A stretch of DNA of 64,000 nt from Lasioglossum baleicum (GCF_051020765.1 NC_134932.1:5456001-5520000), one strand, 5' to 3'; positions 27,480 through 42,709 are shown, counted from the first letter of the stretch. The notes: a model not told the origin generated them from the sequence alone. Made by a program: numbers and translations.

Positions 27480-30400
27480 ATGTAAATACTGGATTACCTT
27501 CTTTATTGTTCCCTTTAAAACAACCCTTAAACTTCAAGGACACTGTATTATTGTCAATTTCAACCATGAAGTAGTAAAACAACATATTTATAACTTCTAA
27601 TGTCGCACGATTCACATATTCGACTTCAGGTTGATAATGTTACGACATGTCACGAAACACATTTACTGATATCGTCCAAAATAATCACAAAGTTTTAAAT
27701 AATAGTGGAGCGAGGTGCAGGTCTTTATACATTTCCTACATGTTATATGTTTTGAATAGAATTTTGCTTTTACTTTAATCAAAAAAATACCTCAAACCAA
27801 AGTAAATTTTCCACTATTCTGATTTTCATGGAATGAAAGTTCACACAGTGATTACGTCACATTCCGTGTTTCACTGATCATTAATAATGAATTGATTACG
27901 ATGAAAGTTTGAATATAACTGGGTGCTCGCGCAGTATGAAAACATCGATTACCATTTTTCCATGGCTGGTAGCGAAACGGATCGGCCGGTAATATTTAAC
28001 ATTTCATAAATTGACGCGCACGCGATGCAGATGAATAAATTCCTAGGCGTTTTACACGCGACGCGGAAATATGTCGTTCGGGTCAATCGCGCGTGCATCG
28101 GCGAATGATAAAAAACTTCGATAAACAATATTGTCCCGTAAAAAGTTTAGCAGCAATTTTCATTCTCCGGTAGAAACAGGAATTCGATGCGGAGGTCGTG
28201 TAATTTCAAATCCGATATACATATTCGTGCTGTCACCCTATTTCTGCTTTTATCCGTTATCCGTCTGTAAATAAATTTCACGGAGCTCATTCTACAGTTT
28301 AGTTTGATAATACGAAGCGCGTAAAACTTGAAGATTTTATTTTCACGCTTGCTACAGCGTATCCGCATATCGGGTGGGCAAATGTTGTTTGCCCGTTGTT
28401 ATAATAAACTTGCACTTTGGATTCGATTTATGGAATGAACGGATCGAGTGCACGAAGCGTATACGTTTTATTAGGTTGCTGCGTAACTCCCGTTTATTGC
28501 TTCGTTCGTACAAATACGCGAGTCACTCAATCCAAACACTGCTGCAAATATCGATGTTGTAAACACCGTGGGAAACAGGTTGAAAAAGAAGTGGAGCAAG
28601 AATTCTACATTAAAATAGCAATTCCTGCGATATGTGATAGCAATATGTTGTATGTTTTGCGATATCTGGTTTCATCTAGTACAAATTCAAGCAACCGTAG
28701 GCATTTAAACGTATTAACACGGCGGTAGCATTGGCAGCATGAATAGGCTCATTTTGCGCACCGTGTCAACACCGTATATACAGATTTAGGATCTAATACA
28801 CCCGGTAAATACATACATATACGGTAATGAGCAATGATGTTTGATGAATGAACCAGTACCACTTTACTCAACTTAATACTGTGCTGAAGTTGTTAAAATT
28901 GACACTGTCCTGATTCAGATTCTACTTTATATAAATTCATTGATTCATCCATATTTTTTCTAGTCATAAATACCTAATACATTCAATATAGAATTGGGCC
29001 TAGCAGACTAAGATTGGTCCAGCGGCGCCACCCACAATTTTTATTGATATTATGTGGAAAACAATGGTTTTAGGTTAGTTTTAGGTTGAAAGATAATCCC
29101 CTAAAATTTTAAGTCGCTAACCCTTCGCATAAGGATGATATGAGGGTAAATACCCTTAACTGTATCATTTTTTTTCTCGGTTGTTAATTAAGATATTCAG
29201 ATTTTAAAAAAACGAAAATACTCGAACTTACCTCCTTCATATCATACATTTTTTCATCATCGTGATCAAATTATTAAGGGTAGAAAAAAATCATTTAATT
29301 TTTTAGGGGTGGGAATTGCAAGCAATTCTTCGAGTGACCGTTCCAAAAAATTCAAGAGCAATGTTCTGTTGCTTATCTAACATATAAAAAAGTTTCAAGA
29401 TGGTCGGATTGGTGGAACATAGTTAAATATTGAAAAATATATAAAATTACGTCATTATAATGGTATAATGTACAGTGCAGTGTTTCTTATCAGGATATTA
29501 AGTCCCTTCTTGATCAATTGTTTCTTTTTAAACGCGACGCATAACATTACATAAGTAGATACAGGGTGTCTCAGACCACCCCTACTACCCATTTATAATC
29601 TAGAAAATAGGTTGTTTTCAAAAATTCAAAGTGTTTCTTTTATAAATCAGATGCGCTGTATCGAATGGTGATATTTTTAACTTCCGGTTTCGGCCGGAAA
29701 TAGGTGATTGAGACCGGAAGTTACATTTTTCAAATAGAATCCGAATCCGTAATAAAAAATATCATGTTCCACTCTCTGCTAGGCCCTTTCAGCTGGCGTA
29801 TACATTTATGTAAAAAATGTAAAATTATTAAAAAAAGAAGACCGTTTCATAAAAAATGCAGAAAATTTTTATTTTTCATGAAGATCCGAATATAAGAGTG
29901 GACTGCCCTCCGAGGGTTGATTAAAAAGGAGGAATTTCACATGCGCTGTAAGAACCCGTGAGGATCGTGTTACGCTTAAACCGTTCAAATTGAAAAACCT
30001 GTTTGCAGGAAAAGTTTGTGCGTCTGTACCGGTTGCCGACGATTGGAATCGCTCAGGTGATACGTCGGGAGGAAGTTTCGCGTGGAAAAGTGCCGGCGAA
30101 GTTTCGCCTTTAAAACCAATTAAGCTAATACAAAGTTCCGAGCTGTGTGCAGGAAGATCGAAGTCGGTTCGAAGTAACCTGCTTGGAAGAGGGGAGGCAC
30201 GGGCCTCGATGCTACAGGGACAGCTACATGGAAGCTCGAGCGGCGTAATCGAGTAAAATAACAGGCGCCGGAGCAAATTAACAAGTTTTTATGCGTTTAG
30301 TTTGCCAGTTGTGCCGTCGTTATGTTCGACAATGTTAAATCCTACCGTGGCGACTTACAACGGGCGTGCGTTTGTCGCGCGATGGCCAATATCAGCAACC

Positions 30401-33400
30401 GACTAGACGTTCTCAGATTAATCTTGACTCGTTACCGACGTAAACGGGAATAATAAAGTTGATTAAACCTTAACCGGCATGGACACTGAACCTGCAAGAT
30501 CCACTGCAAGGAATACTACGGTCAGATGGAACGCTAATGTTCAGAGTGTTGTTGCTAGACTGTAAATTGCATTTACATATTTGTGACAAAATTAAATTTA
30601 ATGATATTGTTATATTATTTTAGAATTATCCACATTATTACCCGTGTTTCGCACAATCGATGCATGCAATTATTATTTTGCGTAACGGTAGAGAAGGCTA
30701 CAAGATTTTCGTCATGCATAAATACGGAGAAATAGGCGTACCCCTAAACGGCGATAAATCTTCGTTATAAACTTTTAGTTGACTTCAGCTCGCTAATGAA
30801 GGGCCATTATCCAGTGGATTCATCCGGTGAAATTAAATTTTTATAATTAAAGGTACATTAACGGCGCGTCGGCAAAACGAATGAAAGTCGTATCTGAAAA
30901 ATCCAGCCCGTGTAAACAAATAAAATAATTAGAATGGAGGAGGAAGCGAAGTGAGCAGGAGTAAAAAGTTGATGGAACCGTTGCTGGCGCTTTTGCAGAG
31001 CGCGAACCGGTGAGATGGACGAGGATAAAGCTTGTAAAGTATTTCATATAATCTTTTAATAAGTTAGACGAGCTTCCTTCGAACGTTGCTGAACCAAGAG
31101 AAATTCTCCCATTTATTCCGCGCCATGATAATGCTTATTGAATTATCAATACGCCATATTTAAAGGAGCCTAGCAATTTTCCTAATTACGCTATAATCAG
31201 CTCGGAAGATTCGAAACTTCGGGGCTCGGAAGGTTTTCAGACAGGGTCTTTTATAACTTATCGATCGGGGGATGGTAACTTGATCAAGGGATTGTTTATC
31301 ACTAGAAGGATCTTTCGACAAGCGCAGGAGAAAATTTCATTCATTGTTAATGACGTGAATCTACTATCTTGCCAATCGGGCGCTCATTAATATCCCGGAT
31401 AGACAAGTCGAAGATTATGTCTACGTGCCGATCAAGCTTCGTAGACAGTTTTATTTATCGTTCTCCGGTGTCGCCGAGTATCGATCGTTAATCTCATTAA
31501 ACGGAGAGCAACGGGAAACTGAAATACAACAACGGAAGGCGTGGCAACGTTAAACAAGTTTGCAGTTTTTCAAGATCGAAGCAAGACAGTTCGATGAATA
31601 ATTTACTGTCCAAAACTATTTTAATGAAATATATTATGATAGCCAAAAGCTAGTCATTAGGGGCATAATGTACCTAATCATATTGCGAACGAGCCTTTGA
31701 GTCGCGCGTTGCACACCTCGTAGAAATTAGAAGAAGAGTGGATCGATTTTTCGAGAGGCATCCAAAATGAAATTATTTCGTTAGCGAGAAAAATTGCTCC
31801 TTCAAAACCGACTTGCTTCCTTCCCGGGAGCTTAATAATCGCACCAAATTTAATATCTCGCTCCACGCCCTCTATCTGATAAAGATCAAAAGCATGACAA
31901 GTTCCAGCCGGCCCCGGGATTTTCATTACACTAAAGCGCTGCTCTTTGTTATTAACACATTATCGCTCGAGCACTTGCCGGGCGAGAGAGGATTATCTTG
32001 ATAATGCGTTTTCTCTATAGCTCCCACCTGAGTAACATAACACGTTCTCCGGCGAACTTGGACAGTCCCGCACCGGTCCGTTGTTAATTATTACCGAGCA
32101 ATAATATTCCCTCGAATCGTCAATATTCTGGTCAACGTTGGTCCGATGAGAATGGAACTCGCTTTTGTCGTTCGTAACATCATTGTTGATAACATTGCAA
32201 GTATTTTTTCACAAGATGCGTGTAGGACGCAGCCTTTTGTTATCCATACTTAGGGTTGCCAGATCTTCTATACTTGATATGAGTCTTCTATATTTGAACT
32301 TGATCTTTACGTACCTATAGGAATTTTCAAAAATCTTTGTTTGAATAAAAAAGTTTAAAATGTGCTGTGTACCTCTTTTACTTGAACTCCTACATTTTGA
32401 GCCTATCTCATGTATACATAATTGCAGTTTTCACTACTTCTTCTATATTTGGATAAAACATTACCAATCATCAAAATCAATCAAAACATTACCATCACCT
32501 TAATACGGACGAAGTAGAAATGGTCAGCCATGGTCAGACACGAGTATGACAAAATTGTAATATATAGGTTTGACTTATTTTATCGAATACATTTGCCTCC
32601 TCCTACATTGTATTGTAAATATTGCAATACCTTCTGTGTTGTACACTAAAATTTATGAAGTTTTTAATATTTTTATCTCGAAATCTCTACAGTACGAAAC
32701 TTCTCTGGCAGCTTGTTTTTCTTCTCCAGAGCAATAAAGATTTCGTAACTTTCCCTTCGTCTTGTATCAAAAAGGATTGGAGATTCCCACGGGAATTGAC
32801 GTGTAGTGTTCTGCGAGATTGTAGCAAGATGGTTGCCGATGGCAGACCATTTTTGTCTTGCCGAAGGCGAGATTGAAGGCGTAGGAGGATGAATGGGAGA
32901 GAATAAAAATGTATTAGAAACCGCGTACGTCTATTGGACAATCCGAAGGGAATGGAAACATTTTATTCTGTAAACGCTGTGAGCATTCACTCACAGTATA
33001 ATGTTATTTATAATTTATTTAAAATATATAATTTAAAATATAATTTAAAAAATTTTAAGTTTATATCTATATCGTAAATATATAATATTATATTTATATC
33101 TCGTAAATACAGGAAGAGCGTGTAGTGAATAGTTAAACGAAAGGATGTTTACAGCAGCGGCAGGATTCGTTCACCTGAGTATCAATTACCGAAAGGACAT
33201 TGGCTGGTTTGGTTCGCGTGGCGGCCAGGTGAAATTGGCGGGGGCCGTTCTTGGCTCGGGACGCGACCAAATCTAATTTATACAAGGTTGTGTCGGTACC
33301 GTTGGGCTCTCTCAATCTTTGGGCACGGTTTGCTGGATTACAAATTGTTTCGGTCGGCGATGCAGACAGCCGGTGGCCCCCGGTAGACACGGGCAGCGTT

Positions 33401-33870
33401 AAGGTTTACGCTTGGCCCAGAAACGCAGCAAGCAGCCGGAAGGAAGACGGCCCGTGAGTAGCAAAATGGCGTCAGATGGATGCCCCCATTAATTAGCAGC
33501 TACCTTAGAGTTCCTCCTCGCGGCTCTATCATTCATTCGAGTCACTCTTGTTTCCTGCGACTTATCTTACCTCCGAGCGTCAAATCGCGTCTCGTTTCAG
33601 CTGAATTTATACCGGCGCGCGGCGCGCCGCGTCGCGCCCGAGGAAGAAGCTGTAAAACACCGCCGCGTCTCGTCGAAATGAGAACACGGCCGTACAGTTT
33701 ATCACCTGGTATCGTATCATGCCCGAGATTCAGCGTTATCGTCATTATTAATAGTCCTCGCGTCGGGCACTGCTAATCGTTCACCGATCGGTCGCGCGAC
33801 TCTTTTAACCCTCTTCTTTATCATCGAAAAATGTCACACTGTCTTACAACCTGGTACCAGCAATCACCAT
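27480..33870. other. Noncoding region, no recognised gene
   Basis: Frames are short and overlap on both strands without signal peptide, domain motif or splice support. A transposon end with ACAGGGTGTC is near 29564. Local composition alternates between AT-rich blocks and CpG-containing blocks, as in introns or intergenic DNA of bees. A gene with widely spaced small exons cannot be excluded. Confidence 0.45.
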
Positions 33871-33878
33871 TATTTTAA

Positions 33879-34159
33879 CCCTCATCCGTCCCTCGTGTCA
33901 ATTTGACACAGTTTTCCCGAAATAAGTTACATTGTTCCGTCATTTGTAGGTAAGTTTGGTCGAAGCTTGGTGACTTTTATTTCTTCAATGAAGAACCCAC
34001 AACCGAAAAACCAAAGATGTTAATATTAACTTATCAATTTGAATAAAAAAACATCGAAAAATAATTGTTTACCTTGTTGTTTTATCGATTTTTTTTATCA
34101 CCGTGTCAATTTGACACCAAGCGATAGATTCAGTTCGTGAAATGAGGGACGGATGAGGG
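33879..34159. mobile_element. piggyBac-like MITE with TTAA target duplication
   Basis: TTAA (33875-33878) is followed by CCCTCATCCGTCCCTC; the complement GAGGGACGGATGAGGG precedes TTAA at 34160-34163. A second inverted pair, GTGTCAATTTGACAC, lies inside. It is non-coding. Confidence 0.85.
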
Positions 34160-34163
34160 TTAA

Positions 34164-37100
34164 ATCCTTTGAACTTGCGTGTCACCTGCAGCCAACAAAC
34201 GTAACTAAAATCATGCGAAAATTTGAACTACCTGTAATCATGAAATTCATTTGCTTGATCGGTGGCGACACGTGATTTAACGAAGCGTAGATTGTAATCT
34301 GCGATTACGCGTTTCTCGCGATATCCGAGGAACGCGAGGATTTACGAGCCGCGGCTGGAGTGGACGACTCAATGTTCCGTAAAAGGTAGGTGCACTCACG
34401 GTTGACTGAAGGCAACGCGTCATCGAGCAAATGGGAGATTCTTCTGAATGTGGATGTTTACACCGGGGACGTTTGTATAATGTTACGAACGCCCGCGCGA
34501 GAGGAACACTCGAACTTCTTTTATCCCTTGTAGAATATTCTGTTGAACGACATGGCACCGCGATGCTCGACTTTCTGGTTCTCATCGCGTGTCAATCCCC
34601 TTTGACAACCTCTGCCGCGATTCCCCGCATAATGAATATCAAATCTCGCTACGTCAGTCTATTTTTTATTCATCCTGAACGACGTTTGAATGTTTGATTA
34701 AACGGTGTCTATCCCGTCTAGGAAATGACAATCTTCCGGATATTCGAGGAACACACGTGCAAATGCTACAGCGAATCGAGACATTTCGGTGGAACGAGTA
34801 TGTTACGTCAAAGCTGACATGTTTCTCGGAAAGCTCGCGTTATTGTCGGATCGAAATAACACTGGCTCGAAAGATCGGAGATAGCTGGATTTAGATTTAA
34901 AGGAAATCGCGTGCTCAAAGGGTTCAATTAAACGAGCACGGATTGAACGCGAAACATTCGTGGTACAGAACCATGAATTAAACAAATTCCGAAGATCGAA
35001 TTTGGATTGGCACAGAATCTAGGAGTTAAAGTGCATCAACCCTGCACCGCAAAACACAATTTAGTGTTCCACACGCTAGAGAATTGGACAGATTTAGAAC
35101 CAAGAAATCCGAAATAAACCTACCAGGGATGTGCAGACCGAGTTGTATCCACCTAGGACCTGGAGAGACTAATCGAACCGAATTATAAATCGTTGAACCA
35201 TCTCGACATTAAGGATCCCAGCTGGGGATTTCTAGATCTTGACAGCGTATGAAATACGGGACCCCAAAAACAACCGATTTTAGATACTACATCTTGTCCA
35301 ATTCTATTGGATTAGATCCATCTCTTTTAGATACCAATCTCGAAAATTTTTTCAAAAAAGTTAGTGTATAAGCTACAGTTTCAATTTTTCTGGATATGTT
35401 CATTAATCTGTAGAAAATATAAAAAGATTCTTCTGTACAGGATTGTACAGGTTCAACAGTTTCCATAAAACGTATTACAATTATCTGAAATAGACAATCA
35501 GAAATGTTTTAACTTTACACCGGTTTGACTGTCGCTTAAACTGAAATGACTGTGGAGTAATAAAAGCGAAAACTATATCAACGGTTGAAAGATAAAAATT
35601 TCAATTTCTGTAAAATACTCGTTGGTCTTTTCGCTCACAAAAATCACATTTTGTCAATATTGACTTAGTAGGTTCGGTTCAAACGAAAACGGGTTTATAT
35701 TTTTCATATGGAAACGGTTTTATTAGGAGAATGATTTCACGGTTGGATTATTGGCTTTTGAAGTACCATGGCGATCCGTTACGAAGTATACGAGTTTCCA
35801 ATTTCGCGAATTCGTTTATAACAATCCTGGTTACAATAAAACAGCTTACGGGCTTACCAATTTGACGAAGTTCTAAATGACAATCTGAAATCGCATTTGG
35901 AAAAACATTACGAGCCTCGTCTCGATTAAGGATAGAAGTCCTCTCGCTGATATTCTCGATGATATTTCATAACAATTTGTCGTACTGTATGAGCTACCAA
36001 TTTCGTAAATTTGTTGATCCTTTCGATTAGGTTTAGAAACCCTATTGCTCGGTGTAGAACCATTGACTGCCCGTACACGGCCATGTGTACCACCGCTAGA
36101 GAAACATTCCGTATACTTTATTCCCTGTAACAGGTACACGATAGTTTATGGTCATAATACTTTTATGGAGCGATAGCAAAGCGTTTCTTAGAATACACGG
36201 CAGGTCATAGCGCAAGGGACGCATGCATCTGTGTCTTTGATCACCGGCAGATCGCTTTGTAAACCCCGAGGCCGGGCGAAATTGCTCGCAGGTTTAATGA
36301 GATTATTTTATAATAAATTTCCATAACACTCGCTGGCAACGGCCCGTTAGCCACATGTTAGACGGCATTATTACGTAAACCTTCGGGCAGTTTTGTAACT
36401 ACCCTATGTTTATTTAATAAGCCATTGTGTCTCTTGTTAAGAATCAAATATCGTTACCCTTTGTACCAAAGGGGATTAATGCGACGACTCCACGCGAACG
36501 TATTTTCTTGTCCAACTTTTACATAACCGTCTTCCCCGAGAGTTCATCGAGTAAATTGGAAAATTTAATGAGACCGAACCCCCCCCCCCCCCACCTCCTC
36601 CGTCTCCGCCATTTGCGACTCAATCCGTGCCTCTGTCTCCGAGATTAATTGTAGGTAACGTCCCTTATGTTACCCGGAGGATCCGACTAAATCCAGAGGA
36701 ATCTGATTACACGGGGAACACGTCGATGGCAAATACTCGCGAGGGCGCGGGCACGATTTTCGGCGTCGCGGCCCAGCGAGCGACGCGAGGAAAGCAGAAA
36801 CACAATTGGCAATGATAAACGGCACGCGGCGAGTCACGAACCGAACGATAATTCTCGGTCGTCAGCGAATCGGTAATTAAAAGCAAATCACGGGTGCAGA
36901 ATCGACCATTTACGTAGAATGAATATTTCATTCGGTTCCTAACGCCCGCGACCGGCGAGTTTCGGCGCGCGCGCGCGCGTGCTCCAACCCGCTTTAAGCC
37001 GCGTCGAGGAAAGTTAGCACGCGAGCGTTTAATTACTACACGTGCCGATGACATTTTACATCGAGTCCCTACACACGAACCCGACCACCGACCATACTAC

Positions 37101-39440
37101 CTTGATGTGTCATTTTTTTTTTGTGACCGGTCACGTATCGAATTATATTTTTATTCTTCCCGGGTCAACGTGTTGCGACGCGTCACGTTCGATAATCTCC
37201 TGTCCGCTGTGCGTGCCTGCGCGATGTCTGTTTCTTCGCAACAACTCGATCGATGTTTAACCATTTGCACTCGGCTGTCCCCTCCGACGCACCGCTAAGA
37301 ATGCTATACCATTGTTCCGAGAGTCTCCTTCGCAACGTGCATGTTTCATATTGTTAGGGGAAGGGGTGATAATGTGGCTCATCAGTTTATATTTCTTCGT
37401 GAAATCTGATTCCTGAAACAATTTTTCTTTAGTCAGGTTTAGAATCAAATTGACTCACAAAATTTTATCAAGACTCGTAGTAGATTAAGCCGGCGCGGCT
37501 TGGTAAGGTGGAAAAATGTATCGTAAGTGGTAAGGTGGGGTCTCACAGCCCCCCGAAATAATATATTTTATTATAGAAGTAAATACCTTTTACATAAATA
37601 TAAGATTAGGTATTGCTTGAGAGACTTGTAATTTATCAGAGTAAAAACGCAAATCCACGAAATTAAATTTTTATTATTCAAAAATACTTAACAACTGTCA
37701 CGCGTTGTTACAATGTTACAATCAATCTAAAATCTCTGGGATCTGCGAGACCCCATCTAACTAACGCCGGGTTAAAGAGCTAATCCCTTTGACCGATTTC
37801 AATTTTCTAGTTTCAGTTTCCTCGATTAAAGAGCTTTGACGTTGCGGAGTTTTTTACAGAGAATCTTGTCGAGGGTTAGAAAGGAAGTATCAATTTTCTG
37901 TCAATCTGAGCGTTTAACATGTTGCGGTTCTAGATATGAAGGGTTGTCCTGATACAGGATTACAACGTGTAATACCACGATGGGTTTCGGGAACCGTCGA
38001 ATTTGCGAATTTGGTTTCATCGGAGGCTGGACTGTCACTGTGGCGTTAGCCGGTAGCAATCATTCTTCGCCGGATGATCCCGGCGGACTATTAATTCGTA
38101 CCAGATTCACTTTGATCTATTACGGCGCACCATTACAGAAGCATTGTCGTGCGCCGTGCCGGCCGCGATCGACCGGCAACCATGCCGAAGATATCGGAAT
38201 TCCTGCGGTCGGTCGCTCCGATAAAATTAATACCGCCATCAAACGTAATGTAATTAAAATGTAAATTCAAGCGTGAATCATGATCCCGATCCGGCTGCCT
38301 GTTCCTCGCCGGCCGTCCCACGATCCGTTCCGGTTATTGTTGCGCGTTAACCGTCCTCGCCGGACGTCGTATTTGAATTTGGATATCGCAGAGCGACGAT
38401 ACCCCCTTCGGCGAAAAGCATCGCGAAAGGGTCGGAAAGTTTAACGAGTCGTGAATTAATGGATGTATCAAAGTTACGGGTACCATGGGCCGGCCTCGTT
38501 CCGAACCCACCGAGCAAAAAAAGTTACGTATCGGTCGATTCTCGAAGCCGGATTCTACGTTTCCCGGATCGCTGCGTCCGACAATCGAACCCGTCCCTGT
38601 GCTTTTATCAAATTTTTCTCTCTCCACGAACGTTCTACTGGGAAATGACTGCCGTTTATGACCGCTGGATAATCGTAAGTTTGTTTTACGCGAAACCCAA
38701 CCTTGTTGGAAACACACCAAAACGATTTCCGGAATGTTACTCGCGTTCTCTGCTCTCCGAGGGCGTCTGGAGTCCGTGCGTGTGGACCCCGTTTCCGCAG
38801 CCGTCTATACCTACGCTACTGGCTAAAGAACAGTAATAAATATTCCCTGCATTCGTACAAATGTCGATCTATTACATTTTTGCTAGGCAATTACACAGGG
38901 ATTGAAAAATGGAAAATTTCACAGCGGCGATATTTTCAATATCGTTCAGACTTTTTTTTGTATAATATCAGCAGAAGTAAGCGCGTCACGATCGCGGGTC
39001 CCCGCAAGCTGTTTGCATATTCGGAGCGAACGATTCGGTAATAATTCGCATTGTCGTGCACGCGTGCTGCAGCATGTGGCAATGGTGGCGAACAATGCGC
39101 ATCATGTCGTCATTTTGGTTTCGCGTTATTTTAATTCTGCGGCGTCCGCCGGCCACTCTATTTGTTTCGACGCGGATAAAAATGCAGTGCGCGATGGTCT
39201 GCGTGATTTAATGTTCTATTTCGCGTGGAATTTACAAAGGCAAACGACATTCCCGTTGATTTCGCGTGCGTCACACCGTCGCGGTTGCTTTATTTCGTCC
39301 GCGCACGGGCGAATTTAAATATGCTGATTTTATTATACAAAGTTTTTTACGTGTGTACGCGGAGCCTCGGACGTATTGTAGCAAATTCTGCTGTACTTAC
39401 CCGAGAAACACTATAACCCGATCATTAATCGGCATACTTT
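34164..39440. other. Noncoding region with simple repeats
   Basis: No supported gene. A run of C is at about 36578-36592 and a CG alternation at about 36965-36980. Frames are short and uninformative. Confidence 0.4.
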
Positions 39441-39451
39441 TTTCGCGTCGC

Positions 39452-40265
39452 CACAGTGGGCCAGAAACCGATCTTTTTGGACAAAAATCTGCCGACAACT
39501 CAGTTTTTCATCGATTCAGTTGGAATTCTTTTTTAAATGTTCGTGATGGACTATACTTTGATGACGTGCTGCGCGAAAATCGTTAAGTGTCACAATCAAG
39601 AATCCTTATCTACAAAGCCCAATAACTCCGATACTTCAACTAAATCTGGCCCTGAGAATTACCAATTGAATAGAATTACATTCGGCACTTATGAGACTTA
39701 CTATTAATTTATTGATCCAACAGCACCGTTTTCGCTTCTTGAGAAAGAACTTCCTTGCGCTTGCCATCCTTTATTCTTAGAGAGCTTTTAAGTGGATCGG
39801 ATTATAATAACATATGCCGTATAATATCTATATTTGTCGTCTTGCGGCAACACATTCGGGAGTTTTCAGCTCGTGATTTCCTGAAGACTTTATTATTTGC
39901 CTCTTGTGGCTCTTCTGAATACAAACCAATTGGCAGTTCAAGTGTAGCAAGTACTTCACTTCCATGTTGCAGTACCTTATGAACTGATGGAGGTAGTTTA
40001 TACTATGGATAAATTTTAATCCACAATTCAGCCGTATCCGAACAATATTCTTTCAATTTCACAGAATCAGCTTTCTTGTCACATGTAATTACCTGAAGCA
40101 TGTTATGCAATCTTGTGATAATAACCGCGTTTAAGGATTTTCGCGCAGCACGTCATCAAAGTATAGTCCTTCACGAACATTTAAAAAAAAATTCCAATTG
40201 AATCGATGAAAAACTGAGTTGTCGGCAGATTTTTGTCCAAAAAGATCGGTTTCTGGCCCACTGTG
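39452..40265. mobile_element. Transib-like non-autonomous element
   Basis: Inverted repeats of about 130 nt begin CACAGTGGGCCAGAAACCGA on the left and end with the complement on the right. The right flank is CGTCG and the left flank has CGTCG one base away from the terminus. Transib elements have CACAGTG-type ends and CG-rich 5-bp targets. No transposase was recognised inside. Confidence 0.6.
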
Positions 40266-40279
40266 CGTCGGTACGTTAC

Positions 40280-41920
40280 TAATTTTGACCTAATTGACCT
40301 AATTTGACAAACGCGATCTAACCCGTGAAGGTCTGAATAGTAACTATGTATTCAGTAATGCTAATTGTCGCGACAAAAACACGTTTGACATAACCGTGAC
40401 TCGTGTTTCGACGGAAATTCGCAAACAGAACGTTTCGAATATTTATACCGCGCAAAGTGTATCGGTGATCTCGTTACTTTAGCTAGTTTCTTTGGGCCCA
40501 GAAGGTGCGCGAACCCGACAGGTGAGTGACGGTCGGTCCATTTTATCGTATATCGCCACCCACCGACCTTTTACTCGGACCTTCGCGTGCAACGATAATT
40601 AAAGGTACCGTCCAACGCAAAATGCTGAAATCGACCGCCACGTGGCGGCCGGAAATACATGCTTAACAGGCGTGTATAATGGATGCGCCGCGGCAACGAG
40701 TGATTTTCGCCTTTCGGAGATTGATTGCTTCGTAAAGAGTCGTTAATGATTATCCTCCCTGACGCGATTAGCACGCATCTTCGATACAATGAAACCAATG
40801 AGCCACGTGTGTTAACACCTTCGGTCACAAAAACGCGTGCACATGACCAGGAAGTTTCAGGATCAGGAAATGTTCATATACTTTTTCAACTGTGATTTTG
40901 ACCTATGGTTACAAACATATCTAAATTCTAATTTTCTGGAAACCACTTTCCATCATTAGCTATTTATATCGGACCTCTCTGTCTGCTGGATCCGTCGTTA
41001 AAATTCCGTCCACGCGTTATGAAGCAGCCTGTACGACAAGGTATTTCAGGTATTTCCAAGTACTTTGAAATGAATGGTTATAGATAGATTGCGGATTCCC
41101 GCGTTTGTGGCATTCACGAGCGAATGATACTCGCGAAACTGAATTTCGCTAAGATTTCGAATGGTTTTGGTACTACTGTCATGTTATCGCTGCTAGAGGT
41201 AGAATAAAATAGTTCATAAAACTTTATGCTTATCACTGTTATCGGATAATAACGCGAGCCGACCGTGCTTCTCTATTCTTTTGACAGCGTTATACGTTTG
41301 ACTGGAATAAAACCATAAACTTTTAACGGAGCATGCACCGTGTTCATCCGAGTTTATCCGTTCATCCGTCTTCGTTTCGCGTGGAACGTTCCTGCGCGGC
41401 AACGTTCTCAGCTCGGATCCATTTCTAAACAGAATCGCTGATGATTCACGTGACCGTGGAAGTTATGAGCATCCCGAACAATGAAGTAATTATAGTTAAG
41501 CGGTCGTCCGCATTGTCAAGTATCAGGAAACATTTTGAATGACTCTGTTGTTGCAACGAGATAATACCCGACGTCCGTACACACGGCAACTGGCAACTTT
41601 GCTCATTGTTCGTGTCATCGATCGGTCTCGTATCGGACATTTAACGAATACATATGTATGTATTCGGCTACCGATGTTTCCATTGCAGCCTGCGAAGGGG
41701 ATTATCGTAGCTTCAATGAATCCTATCCGTTACACGCGAGTTAGCGCAAGCTTTAGCAGAACCGAATTTCCGTTAAGCGGTGTTTGTGGATTACTTTTTC
41801 CTCGCGGATAACTGTTTGCTGATTCGTGCCGCACGTAACAACGCGGCCGGTGACATCTTTTATGTATCGCCCGGATCAGACGACACTACGTCCACCTTGC
41901 AGACCGAGAAAAGTGTTTCC
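40280..41920. other. Noncoding region, no recognised gene
   Basis: Short frames only; no repeat shared with other parts of the window was noticed. Confidence 0.4.
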
Positions 41921-41939
41921 GCTGCATTAAGGGGGTAAA

Positions 41940-42686
41940 TATTGTTAAATGAATAATATGTTAGTGTTCTTTTTGCACGTTAACTTAAACTTTCGACATT
42001 TCGATCCATGTGTGGATCCGTTTCAATAAAGTAGAAAAACTGCGTCTGAAAAAGATTTTATAATGTAATAAACAAGAACTTTAGAATTTATGTGAAATCA
42101 GATTGCAATTCTGTATCAAAATACTGTATTAAATTACTTACTTGCTTTATGGAGATCTTAAAAACGGAATTGAAATGTATTAACACATGTTGTTCTCATG
42201 TCGTCAAACAAGCTACTGGATCAGAGATGCAATGCCAATAGAAACAGAACCTAACGGGTCGATCGATCAAAACACAAGCCGATCGATATTTGGCGGTTAT
42301 TTCAAACCGTGAAAACGTCAAGAACCCAACCTTTATAACTAGTGGCCACATAGTGAAAACTTTTGTTAAATAAACAATGTGATTGGGATGTTATGTCTAT
42401 AACAAGCAATAGGATACAATTGTTGTTAGGAAGTGATTCATTATAGTCATTAGATATATTTTCAACATAAGGGAGGACAACAGTGTTCTTCCAGTTTATA
42501 GGGCCGGTATTCTTAAATCTATCCTCTTTTCGTTTAGCAACGAGAAGAGGGTGATAGATGTCACTTACTTTCTTCAAAAGGATCCACACATGGATCGAAA
42601 CGTCGAAAGTTTAAGTTAACGTGCAAAATTTGCTTTTCCGTAATTAGTTGATCGAACCGTTGCGCCGAGAACACTAACATATTATT
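41940..42686. mobile_element. Retroelement-like insert with 15-bp direct repeats
   Basis: Flanked by CATTAAGGGGGTAAA at 41925-41939 and 42687-42701. Terminal regions are inverted repeats (AATAATATGTTAGTGTTCT and complement). A minus-strand frame near 42589-42302 contains VVLPYVENIS, which recalls the start of the endonuclease region of Penelope-like elements. The family call is tentative. Confidence 0.45.
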
Positions 42687-42709
42687 CATTAAGGGGGTAA
42701 ACGAAAAAT

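Noticed and set aside
28147..28728. Cys-containing 103-codon frame (C-C-K-Y-R-C-C-K) that might suggest a toxin
   Set aside because: No signal peptide, no intron/exon arrangement like the cluster and an overlapping frame; chance cysteines.
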